Assembly: GCF_022458985.1 (NCBI RefSeq)
Contig: NC_061770.1
Coordinates: 4,031,001-4,095,000 of the forward strand
Direction: 5' to 3'
DNA length: 64,000 nt
Origin: Mugil cephalus
Taxonomy: Eukaryota; Chordata; Actinopteri; Mugiliformes; Mugilidae
Positions 37,165 to 47,096 of the stretch are shown here, in pieces (the first letter of the stretch is position 1; each line of letters opens with the position of its first letter). The notes beneath the pieces are model-generated. The model had not been told where the DNA came from, did not search any database, and was given only the letters and a program-made list of their open reading frames with translations. The position numbers were made by a program, and so were the translations under genes.

Positions 37165-38000
37165 CTTCAGTCATCGAAATAAAGAGAAAGGCAGACATTA
37201 TGTCCTATTTCATCCCCCAGCCCAAACCTATAAGCAGCAATGATAGTGGACTAGATGATCCAGATGAAGGCACAAACAGGAAATGAAGAGAGACAGCTGC
37301 AACTAGAGAGGGATCCAGAGGAGTTAGGTGAAGAGGTCAGCAATGAAAGTGATGGAACAGAGTAGGAAAAAAGGACAGATGAGAGTCGGGGAGAAGAACA
37401 AATGCAGACTGAGAGACAGGCAGAGAATAGTGCTTCCTCATCTACATGCACTGAACCATCAGGTTAGTGATGCTAAAACATTTGCTTGTTTGGACAAAAA
37501 CAGTATGTTCATGTAGACATGTTTAGTCTTATGATTTTTTTTTTTTGTATTAATCAGATTCTCCAATGTCATATAAAAATCCTATTGGTGTTCCGTTATT
37601 GCTCTAGTATATCTGTTGACATGTTTTGTCTTTCTCCAGATATCAGCCAATGTCGGCAAGAAGCACCAGCACAGCCAAAGTAGAAACTGTTTCCAAGGAC
37701 CTTGATGGGGGACAGGAGAGGAAGCTCTAAAGTAGCCTGGTATGACATTCGATCCTTGGCTGGAGTATCCCAAAATGCTGGACTCATCGTATTGTTATGC
37801 CTGCAGACATTTCAGCCCTTCTAACAGCCAAGAGACAGTTTTTGATTCACCAGAGGGATTCAGAAAGTGGAAAAAGGCAACGTACAAAGAGGGAGGATTT
37901 GCAGTCCATTTGAAGTCTGAGCACCAGTTTTCAGTTTACAAAAGTTACACATTATTATGTTGTTGTTTTTCTGTCAATGTATTAGTTTACTACCCAATAA
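37165..38000 (+). pseudogene. hAT transposase N-terminal part with TTF zinc finger
   Basis: An initiator-like ATG at 37200 begins MSYFIPQPKPISSNDSGLD. After a likely intron (donor ACCATCAG|GTTAGT at ~37462, acceptor TTTCTCCAG at ~37639) the frame continues DISQCRQEAPAQPK. A frameshifted finger domain follows: PWLEYPKMLDSSYCYACRHF and FRKWKKATYKEGGFAVHLKS. Stops in the first exon show decay. It is the same family type as the relic at 21.1 kb. Confidence 0.72.
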
Positions 38001-38204
38001 AATAATTTAAATTGTAAACACTGTTACTAGTCTTATTTATCCCTTGTCTGAATGAAGCATGTGGCTTTTTTTCCTGGGTTGTACGTGCCCCTCTAACACA
38101 AAAGCCGGCCCCAACCCAGCCCCCCATTAAAAGTGGTCTAGAACGGCCACTGGTCATTGGTCAACATATTCTTGAACGTCTTTGCTGCTGGCTGCTGCTA
38201 CTAC

Positions 38205-38242
38205 ACTTCTTCTTGTTCTTCTTCTTTTTCTTCTTCTTCTCC
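38205..38242. repeat. (TTC)n-rich simple repeat
   Basis: CTTCTTCTTGTTCTTCTTCTT-type repeat inside a short region that may be another transposon remnant. Confidence 0.8.
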
Positions 38243-38929
38243 TTATTTGGCGGGTACGGCCAGACCACAAGTTGGCATTCAACTTGAAGGTGCACTGCTG
38301 CCACGTACCATACTGGAGTATGAAATAGTAGATTAGCAGGTGGAAAAAAAACAGATGATGACTGCGTGGTGGGTGGTCAGCCGCTGGCCGTACCGGCCAT
38401 TCTGTGATTCTCCAATTCACACAGATGGCCAATCCGCCCCTGGCAATACACCAATACACAAGGCTTGTGTCTAAATTTTTAAGTTTAAATTAAAATTCTA
38501 GGTGAAAGTATGCCTGAGCAGTAGACCTTTGAAAAACTTTTTTGCGTTTTTTTTTTCCCGCTCGTCCAATTTATTTTCAATGGGAAATTTTTCGCAATTC
38601 ATATTTCGTAAAGAAAAGTAAGACCAAACCGATCCCGATCAAGCCACATATTTTGATATATAACTCGAGTTAAGGGATGAAAAAAGGGAGGAAGATGAAA
38701 AATAAAAATAAGATGAAACACACGGTATAACAATAGGGCCTCAGCTTGCTGCTGTAGGGGCTAAGCCTCGGGTGTTGCCCCATAGCCCTAATTATTTCCT
38801 CATTATTTCGGTCACTCATAATTTTATGTCACTTTGTAAATAGATGTGAAATCGCAGGCAATACTCAACTATATGATGGCATGATGTGATTTTACAGAGC
38901 TCTGGTTGTGCATATATGGCAACTATTTA

Positions 38930-40105
38930 TATCCTTTATTTAAACAGGTAAAAAAAAAACTCATTGAGATTAAAACCTCTTTTTCAAGAGTGACCTGGCC
39001 AAGACAGCATCAGAGAAAAAAGAACGATTTCAGCAAAACACATAAAACACAAATAAAATACAGACACACACGACATAAAAACAAGAGAGGGATTACATGG
39101 TTACACAATGCAGTCACAGGATCCAATTGAACGTATTTCCCTGTCTTTTACAATTGTATTAAATTCCCCCAGAGATACAAGATGTGTCAATTTCAGGTCC
39201 TTCTGCACATCATTACAGGTGGATGGGGCAGAAAATTTAAAAGCCTTTTTGCCCAGATCAGTTCTGACTCTTGGGACCTGCATTTGTATGATGTCCTGAG
39301 AGCGTAGGCCACATTGGCTGAGATTTCTACACATGTAAAGACACAAATATGTAGGCAGAAGCCCAAGAATAGACTTATAAATAAAAATCAGCCAATGAGA
39401 GAGTCTACGAGCAAAGATGGACGACGTGTGAGTGCATATAAGGAAGTCTCCATAGTCCAGCAAAATGTTGTGATCAAATGTATTGTGACGTGCCATTAAA
39501 AACAAGCTTTATTTCTAAAAAAAGAAGCCCAGTTTCAGTTTCTGCGTAGAAACCAGTTCATCAAAGTGCAATTTAAAGGAAAGATTCTCATCAATCAGAA
39601 TACCTAGGTATTTATAAGATGTGACCATTTGAAGTTCAACCCCATTAATAGTTGACAACCTAGGAAAGTGAGATGGAAGTTGGTTGCCATTTGAAAATAG
39701 CATGGTCTTTGATTTATCTGCATTCAACACTAGAAGTGACTGCAGGAACTCAAGGGATTTTAATGTTAAAGAAGATGAACAATAAATTTCTGTATCATCA
39801 GCATAAAAATGGGACACGGCATCAGACAAATTATCACAAAGATTATTCACATAAATTGTGAACAACAGTGGCCCTAATACGGAACCTTTAGAACAGGGAA
39901 GAAAGAGGAAAAAGACCCAGCGGCCTGGACACATTGTGTTCTATCTGATAAATAATTAGAGAACCAGTTTACAGCCTGCTTAGATATGCCGATATTGTGG
40001 AGTCTATCTGCCAGGATGACATGGTCGACTGTGTCGAATGCCTTTGACAAGTCTGTAAAGTCTACAAACCATGCAAAAACCATTGATAATATGTAATAGA
40101 GAAAC
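38930..40105 (-). pseudogene. Rex1-like LINE, reverse transcriptase and C-terminal part
   Basis: In minus-strand order: DLSKAFDTVDHVILADRL and AVNWFSNYLSDRTQCVQA (40.0 kb), GSVLGPLLFTIYVNNLCDNL, FYADDTEIY (catalytic YADD intact, ~39.8 kb), KYLGILIDENLSF, then RRLSHWLIFIYKSILGLLP and RSQDIIQMQVPRVRT (39.3 kb). The 3' tail is at 38.93-39.0 kb. The element is 5'-truncated within the RT and frameshifted. It ends ~150 bases beyond the last exon of receptor B. Confidence 0.85.
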
Positions 40106-40249
40106 AATCTTCAGGTGTTTTTTTTACTTGACAGTCTTCCTGCATTTCCTGCTGTCTGACTACAAAACATAGACTTTAAGACGTTAACGTAGATTTGGCA
40201 GAATATAAATCTAGCAGTTTTTTATGATGAAATAAATATGTAACTAATG

Positions 40250-40366
40250 TCATATGTGCTTTGTGATTGTACAGTAGATCTGGTCCTGGTCTCTGCTGGC
40301 TGGACTGAGGCTCTGGTAGAGGGAGTCTTCATGTCTGGGGACTGAACAGTCTTCATAAGATCCAAC
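40250..40366 (-). CDS. Receptor B terminal tail exon with ITIM-like motifs
   Basis: Acceptor TATTTTAAG|GTT, phase 0, stop TGA at 40250-40252. It encodes YEDC, HEDSLYQSLSPAS and RDQDQIYCTITKHI. The EDS-(L/I)-(Y/stop) and DQD-x-x-Y layout is shared with the last exon of receptor C. Confidence 0.75.
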   Translation of the reverse strand, partial: VGSYEDCSVPRHEDSLYQSLSPASRDQDQIYCTITKHI

Positions 40367-43300
40367 CTTAAAATAAAAGTCAACAACTTCAGTGTTCAGT
40401 TCAATCTCCTGCAAGCACTGCCCTCTAGTGGTGACATTTGCAAAGCTAAAAACAATTGTGTAAATGGATTTGCAATCACTGAGATCAGATGAAGTTATGG
40501 AACAGGCTTTACACACCAGTGTGGTGTGGACAGTGAATTATTTCATGGGCATTCCCATGGTAGAAGTGAATGATAATGTGAAATACCAGAATTCCATTCA
40601 TTACAAGGTTGTCAATTAGTGAAAACATATTTGTAAAAACACAAATATAAACGAGGTAAAACCAGAACAAAAGAAATGCTTCCTATTGTGGATAAGTAAA
40701 ACATTTTCAAGATGCACATTGGTGTATGCATATTGGTGTATGATTTTAACTAATACAATGCATTAGCCACTTTTAATAAAGGCTTTTTAAATTTTGGACT
40801 GCCTTGGTCACCTTTTTGTTTTTGTTTTTTTGTTTGTTTGTTTTTGTTTTTTTGCCACAAATATAAATGAACTAAAAAAGCTGGTAAGAAATGAATTTCA
40901 GAAGAAACTTAAGAAAAGACACAACTGAATGAGCTTTGTGTAAGAGCAAGAGATCTCTGTGTCAAAAGAACAAATATAAATATACAATCTGTTCTGTTCA
41001 GTTCTAAGGCATAAAGCCATTTCATGTATTCATTTACTGTCCTGAATATACAACACATAATGCATATATTTAATAATAAAATTTATATCCAGACCAAGTC
41101 GTGGGTTTGGTGAGAATTGAGGAGGGACTTGTGGAAATGTTTTTCTGACATAACTGTCAAGGTTCTTGTCTAAACATGCTGCTATACATGCAATATTCAT
41201 ACTGGTCACTTTAAATATCCTTGATTTTTTTTTTATTTTAACTTGTTATTCTATTTTATATTTCCTATTCTATATTTATATTATTTATATATCTCAGGTC
41301 TGTACATTTATACCAAGAGCTGCTGAACAGAATTTCGTTGTGCCTTGCATAATGACAATAAAGATTCTTGATTCTTGATTCTTGAAGGTTCCATGTCTAT
41401 CTGTGTCATGTTGTTCTGTCAAGGTTCCATGTCTGTCCATGTCATGTTGTGTTTCCTGTTTTATTTTGTTAAGTTGCTGGGTTTCGTGTTTTGTTTCTCC
41501 TTGTCTCGTGATTGTTTATTGGTCTCACCAGTGTTGATTTTCAGTTTGCTTAATGTTGAGGGGAAGGTCTTCTTCAGTGTTGTGGCACAGAGGCTGTCTA
41601 GGTACTTGGAGGAAATGGCTTGATTGACACTTTGGCGCAAAAGGCTGGAATCCCCGGGCTTTTCTGGGTGCCTAGAGCACACCAGTATGATTTAGCACCA
41701 AATCCAGTTATCAAAGCGAGAAAAGAGAGACCTGCATGCGGTATTTCTAGACCTGGCTAATGCGTTCAGTTCCTCACAGTTTGTTATGGGAAGCTTTTGA
41801 TTTTTTTTAGAGTTCCAGGCAGTATCAAAGGCCTAGTCAAAGCATACTTTGCAGATATACAGCTCTGCTTTACAACAGCAGAACATACTACAGCATGGCA
41901 GCAGCTGAAGGTAGCCATCATGGCAGGGTGTACAATCTCTCCACTAGCCTTTACAATGGCAATGGAGGTGATTATTAGGGCCTCAAAATGGGTGGTAGGT
42001 GGAGAAAAGCTGCATGGAGGGCTTTGTCTCCCCCCAATTAGGGCCTACATGGATGACATGACGACTGTGACGTCTACTGCTCCATGTACTAGCAGACTGC
42101 TGGATAAGTTAAAAAGAACTTGCAGTGAGCTAGGATGAAGGTGAAGCCGAGCAAGTCTAGGAGTATCTCAGTTGTTAAAGGAAAGGTAGTAGATAAGAAA
42201 TATAAATGAGGAGGTGATTCCCACAGTGATAGAGAAGCCAGTGAAGAGTCTGGGAAGGGGGTATGACGCAAGTCTCAGCGATGTAGCACAGTTTGATATG
42301 ATCCAAGGCATTTCAAGCATAGACCGGTCAGGGCTCCCAGGAAAGCTGAGAATATGGTGCATGCAATTTGGGTTATTGCCACGACTAATGTGGCCACTGA
42401 CAGTGTATGAGGTCCCTCTGACAAAGCTTGAGAAGCTTGAAAGGATAATTAATTCATCAATTAGGAGATGGCTTGGTGGCTTGGTGTCGAACGCAGCCTT
42501 GTATGGGAAAGGCACACTGGAGCTCCCAGTAACTAGTCTAACAGAGGAGTTTAAGTGTGCTAAGGCTAGACTGGAGATGACTCTTACTCAGTCAAAAGAT
42601 CCAGTAGTCAGGGAGACAGCCCCCACGGTCAAAACAGGGAGGAATTGGAACCCAAGAGATGCGGTTCAGGAGGCGCAGGCTGCCCTCAGGCTCAGGGATA
42701 TCATATGGCATGTGCAGCAAGGGCGTGGTGGCCTGGGACTGTGTGCAGGGAAACCTCTGTGGAGCAAGGCGTCCGCAGCGGAAAAGGAAGATGGTAATGG
42801 AGGAAATTCATAGGCAAGAGGAAATAATGAGATGCACGAAGGCAGTGTCGCAGGCTAAGCAAGGACAGTGAGTGAACTGGGAGAGAAAAGGAGAAGGTGT
42901 CGTGGAGAGAGCTGTGGAGCATGGAGGCTAGTAGGATTAGATTTATGATAGGGGCAGTTTATAATGTGATGCCATCTCCCCAGAACCTAAACCAGTGGCT
43001 AGGGGAGGATGCTGCCTGCCCACTTTGTTCTTGTGCATGTACGCTCAGCCACATTTTGTCAGGTTGTAGGGTTAGTCTCTCCCAAGGTACACCTTGTGCA
43101 TGCCACAACCAGCAATCGAAGCAAATTCCTCACCTGCTAGAAAGGAGAATAAGCATATTATGTTTGTTCCGGAGGGAGATAAGGCCAGATCAGCGAGGCG
43201 CAGGCTTAATATAGGGCAGCTAAGTGTGGGCAGAGCCTGGGAGCTGAGGCCCGACCTAGATGGCGCCCTGAGCGTACCACAACAGATAGCCGTGACCATT

Positions 43301-46297
43301 AAAAGACCGGACGTGCTGTTGTGGTCTGAGAAAGAAAGGATAGTGTATTTTGTGGAGTAGACTGTCCCGTGGGAAGACAGAGTTGAAGAGGCGAATGAGC
43401 ACAAGAGAGATATGCGGATTTGGCATCGGAAGTGGAGCAGCGAGGCTGGAGCGCCCGTGTGCGCCCAGTGGAGGTCGGCTGCCATGGATTTGAGGCGAAA
43501 TCCGCCATTGCTCTCATGTGAGAGTTGGGCATTCGCAGAAACGAACAGAGGGTCGCTGTGAAGAATATGTCCTTGGCAGCGGAGCGAGCCAGCCAGTGGT
43601 TGTGGCTACGGAGGAAGCACGCTAGCTGGGGAGCATGCTAAAGGTAAGGCTAGCTATGTGCTACCATTAGGTAGCAGTTGTAGTTAAGTTAATCTTATCT
43701 GTCGATTGAAAGGCTAGGCTAATTCTCTCGTTTCTGACATAGGCAGAAGGATGAGATGTCCTGGTCTGAGTGTAGTTGCATTCCCATCATGTCTATTACC
43801 TACTGCTGGTGTCTAGGCTAATTAGCTGGTGTTTTTTATTTCTGTGGCTAGGCTAATTGTATCTGTGTTTCTTGTTTTTTTTTTTTTTTTTTTTTTTTTT
43901 TATATGACATTATGTGTGACTCTCCTTGTTGCCAAACCTCTTGGTTGACTTAAATATTCAGGCACACCGAATAAATCAATATTAGAAACTAGTTCAAATT
44001 GGGTCCAACTCTACCAGCAGTGAATGTCCAAAATGTTAGACACTAGTTTTCTACATTTTGGAAATTTCTGCTTTTGTTGCAATGTTTTATTGCTACAATC
44101 ACACTAACCTCCACAGAGTGGTCACACCTTTCAACCCACAAAGATCTGTGTAACTCTGCTTTTCGTCATGTCAAATGGATTATCGTGAGTATTTTAGAAT
44201 TTACATACAGTCTATCACAGGGCTAACAAAGAGAGATAGACAGCCATTCACATTCACGCCTATGACCAGACACAGGGAGAACATTAAAAATGCACCTAGA
44301 AAGGCCCCAAAAAATTTTTTAAAAAAAGAGAGTTAAATGGAAATCTCACCTTCCCGTTTTGGTCCTCCAAGTTTACTCCTGTGTTCAAACCTGAGGAACA
44401 CATAATAAAAGTATGAGGCAAAGCCAATAATATATAATAGGTTCTGGCAACAAACTGTCTTTACTTTTTCTGTGGAAAGCTAAAGACAAATAAAAATGTA
44501 GTATGACGGCGACCTAGTTTCAGATTTGGTTGGCAATACCTATTCTGTCATCTTCATTTACCTCAGTCAAGCTGCTCCATGAATGTTGAATACATTTGAG
44601 CCAAGAATACTCACCATCAACGTTCCTCCGTGTCTTTTTTTTGTAGATGAGAAGCAGAACAGCCGCTAAGAGGACCACCAAGGAGACACTTAAAACTAGC
44701 GGCAGGAAGTAATCTGTGTGAGACATATAGAGAGTAAATATAAATCATGAAAATTAATATTGAAATATACTGTATGCAGTATATATGTAGTATGCAGTAG
44801 TAGTTATTACTTAAAATCATACCTTGTATCTTATGTCAAACTGGATGAGTATCACATGACCATGTATTTAACAAAAGAATTCCCTAACTTCAGTGTAAAA
44901 CACAAACATAGCTCTGCAGCTTTGAACCTGCATGAAGTATCCTGTACCTGCAGCCTGTGTGGTGCTTTCACCAAGAGATTCAGGCGACACAGAGCCAGTA
45001 GATGCGGTGGTGGTTGGAGCTGTTAACAACAAAAAGATGTTACACCCAAAGGGCGGTGAACCAGCTGTGATATGAAGAAACTCTGCAGGGACAAGTGTTT
45101 GTCAACCTGCTTGCTAAGTCATCCTAAAACAAATCAAGTTAGTGTTTTGATTACAGTTGGTTATGCTGCCCCCAAGAGGCTTCATGTTCCTATTACTGTC
45201 TTCACCTTCAGTGGATCAGATTAGAGACCTGTGAATTGTTTTCCTTGTCGTGTATGTGCTTCTGAATCATTGCCTGTGTTTAAATACCTATTGCCTTGTC
45301 TTTGCAGAAAATTGTGCAACTGACGTAAATGTTTCCATGAAGGCACTTCAGTTTAAAAGAATCAGTTCAAGTGATGATGACGCATTCATGAAACAGTGAA
45401 AATGATAAATCACTCACTATGTCACCTATAAACCAGTTATTATGGTCGCAAACTTACCACTGTAGTGACTACACTCAGGTACAGTTAACAAATTAAGTGA
45501 CAACTTTTAAGTGACAACTCTGTTTTCTACATTTTATCTCACCTGGCACTTCCTTCGAGATTTTATCATTTCAGTGGCTGTAGAACAGTTAGTTTGCTAT
45601 CAGGACAAAATCTGTTGGCACGTTCTGGCTCCGTTGAAGCTTCATTTATTCTTTTGTTTTAAAAAGAGCTTGTATTTCTGTCTGTTTGCGTTTTTATTGC
45701 AAATGTCTATATTTTTCAATGTTAAAAATCACACACAGTCAAAATGACAGCATAAACAAACAATAAGTTGACCCTGTTAGAATATAGATAGAAACTTACC
45801 AGCTTTGACAGTAAGATCAATCTCCTGCTGATTGCTTGCAAACCAATTGCTCATATAACACGTGTACCGTCCTGCATCAGACCGGATAAGCTGTTTGATG
45901 GTTATAAAAACAGCACACGACTGACTTGTTCCTTGGTGTTCGATACTGTATCTGCCTTTGTGAACAGTGTCGGTTGTTGTTTCAATGAGAACGTTTTCAT
46001 CTCTTTCGCATGTTGTTTTACAGAAGACCACCTTTCCTGTGCACAATGAAAAGTGACATCTCACTGTAATGCCTCGTCCTTCGACTCCTGTAAAAGGTTC
46101 CACTGCTGCATTGAGTCCACACAGTTCAGCTGACGAGAGAAGACATATAATGGTAAGAAAAAGAGAGACAGAGAGACTTTGCAGCAAAGATTAACAAAAC
46201 GTTGTGTGTGCAGGTCTGCATCAGAAGAAAATAAATCGATTTAAATGAAAATATGTTCAGCATACACACCAAACACAGTAACTATCATGAATAAATT

Positions 46298-46332
<35 letters not shown>

Positions 46333-46931
46333 TATATACCGATCAGTCACAACAACAACTCACAGGTGGAGTAAATAATACTGACCAGTGTGACAATTCA
46401 GTGTTCTGATGGGAAACTTTTGGACCTGGCATTGGTGTGGATGTCACTAAGACATGTAGCACCCACCTAGACCAGACACCCCTCAGCCTCACACAGGCAC
46501 ACACACAAAAATGGGCCATACCACAGAAGGTGTTTGATAACGACAGGGCCATGGTTCTGTCTGACTGCAGCTGGCAGACTGACAAACAGGTCCTGGCTAA
46601 CCAACCGGACATGGTGGTGGTGGACAAAGAGCAGAAGAAGGTGGCAGTGAAAGACATGACGATACCAGCTGATGCCAACAACCGAAAGAAGGAATACGAA
46701 AGTTTGAGAAGTGCTAAGGGTGGGCTAAAGGCTCAGTCCACCTGAATATAATATACTGTTAAAACTGGTAAAACAGTGCAACACAACAAAGCAGAACAAA
46801 TAAGTAGCCATTATCTTAGATCAAATTCCTTCTGACTTTTGATCAGAAAACAACCTCTCAAAGGAGCTTATGTCAGGTCAGCAGTCCTCACCTGATATGA
46901 AGCCGAAGAACAAAACATGCAGGACATTCAT
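40250..46931 (-). CDS. Receptor B: CD300/pIgR-like receptor, single V domain, two-tyrosine tail
   Basis: Minus-strand exons: signal 46892-46931, V 45800-46129, stalk 44948-45019, transmembrane 44615-44713, tail 44350-44390, last 40250-40366. They total 699 nt, 232 residues, with all phases consistent. Signal MNVLHVLFFGFIS. The V domain has VRCHF, FCKTTC, VLIET, GRYSIEH, and KQLIRSDAGRYTCY. The stalk is Thr/Ser-rich. The membrane helix lacks charged residues and is followed by KKKTRRN. The final exon carries SLYQSL, an ITIM-type motif, and ten residues later a second tyrosine (QIYCTI). This suggests an inhibitory receptor recruiting SH2 phosphatases. The last exon is ~4 kb away across LINE insertions. 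Its link rests on phase 0 and on its similarity to the last exon of receptor C. Confidence 0.77.
41318..41388 (+). repeat. LINE 3'-tail-like fragment with (ATTCTTG)n
   Basis: GCTGAACAGAATTTCGTTGT followed by AATGACAATAAAG and three GATTCTT units. This is the stereotyped end of fish non-LTR elements with a short tandem tail. Confidence 0.6.
41640..43560 (+). pseudogene. LINE with RLE-type endonuclease (R2/NeSL-like), relic
   Basis: Reverse transcriptase motifs: CTISPLAFTMAMEVIIRAS and PPIRAYMDDMTTVT (YMDD intact at 42046-42057), then with frame changes KSRSISVVKGK, PVKSLGRGYD and LRIWCMQFGLLPRLMWPLTV. A CCHC-type knuckle CPLCSCACTLSHILSGC is at ~43.05 kb. A C-terminal KRPDVLLWSEKERIVYFVE is followed by an in-frame TAG (43358) and TVPWEDRVEEANEHK, the RPD...E/D pattern of restriction-like endonucleases. 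It lies in the 4-kb intron before receptor B's last exon, opposite in strand. The clade is from memory. Confidence 0.78.
43875..43901. repeat. Poly-T tract (27 bases)
   Basis: Uninterrupted T run within the long receptor B intron. It may be the A tail of a minus-strand retroposon, though no body is recognised. Confidence 0.8.
44215..44310 (-). mobile_element. Decayed copy of the common fish repeat also at 48.75 and 50.08 kb
   Basis: Shares GCCATTCACATTCACGCCTA, CACAGGGAGAACAT and AGAAAGGCCCC with the better copy at 50.08-50.40 kb. Confidence 0.55.
44350..44390 (-). CDS. Receptor B juxtamembrane tail exon (41 nt)
   Basis: Acceptor TTCCTCAG and donor GGGAAG|GTGAGA, phase 1 to 0. It encodes LNTGVNLEDQNGK. 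It has the same length as the matching exon of receptor A. Confidence 0.7.
44615..44713 (-). CDS. Receptor B transmembrane exon
   Basis: 33 codons. DYFLPLVLSVSLVVLLAAVL followed by LLIYKKKTRRN. Donor GATG|GTGAGT. Confidence 0.82.
44948..45019 (-). CDS. Receptor B stalk exon
   Basis: 24 codons, phase 1-1. APTTTASTGSVSPESLGEST ending in TQAA, a probable O-glycosylated stalk. Confidence 0.75.
45800..46129 (-). CDS. Receptor B V-set domain
   Basis: 110 codons, phase 1-1, acceptor CTCGTCAG and donor GCTG|GTAAGT. Cysteines VRCHF, FCKTTC and YTCY, with GRYSIEH and RSDAGRYTC. An extra Cys (FSLCTG) lies between the core and second-pair cysteines. Confidence 0.88.
46300..46328. repeat. (CA)n microsatellite
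   Basis: ACACACA run of ~29 bases within the first intron of receptor B. Confidence 0.9.
46340..46505 (+). mobile_element. Tc1-like transposon fragment
   Basis: ACCGATCAGTCACAAC resembles the terminus of the ACTGATCAGGCATAACATTA family. The interior GGGAAACTTTTGGACCTGGC and TGTGGATGTCACTAAGACAT matches a Tc1-type transposase segment (GPGIxVDVT). Relatives are the MITE in pdzrn4 and the copy at 58.9 kb. Confidence 0.68.
46506..46744 (+). pseudogene. C-terminal fragment of an RLE-type LINE
   Basis: An open frame reads VLANQPDMVVVDKEQKKVAV then KDMTIPADANNRKKEYESL, resembling the C-terminal endonuclease region of fish RLE LINEs (PDIVVVDK...DVAIPSDxNIxKKExEKL). It lies in the first intron of receptor B, opposite strand. 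Distinct from the element at 41.6-43.5 kb. Confidence 0.65.
46892..46931 (-). CDS. Receptor B signal-peptide exon
   Basis: MNVLHVLFFGFIS plus one base; donor ATCAG|GTGAGG. A second in-frame Met is absent, so the first ATG is used. Same 40-nt design as receptors A, C and D. Confidence 0.83.
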
Positions 46932-47046
46932 TATGAGAGATCACTTAACTGCTGGACTAGCAACTCAAACCTTTCCCTCTGTCTACTTGCATGACCTGTG
47001 AGGAAGCTGAGGTTATTCTTCTACAGTTTGAAATTTCCTTCCTGTG

Positions 47047-47096
47047 TTCTCTCTCTCTCTATCTCTCTCTTTCTCTCTCTATCTCTCTCTCTTCCC
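47047..47096. repeat. (CT)n-rich microsatellite
   Basis: TCTCTCTCTATCTCTCTCTT-type repeat ~115 bases upstream of the receptor B start. Confidence 0.85.

Noticed and set aside
42214..42813. A 199-residue frame taken as a host gene
   Set aside because: The residues are LINE reverse-transcriptase thumb-like sequence and neighbouring frames carry the rest of the element.
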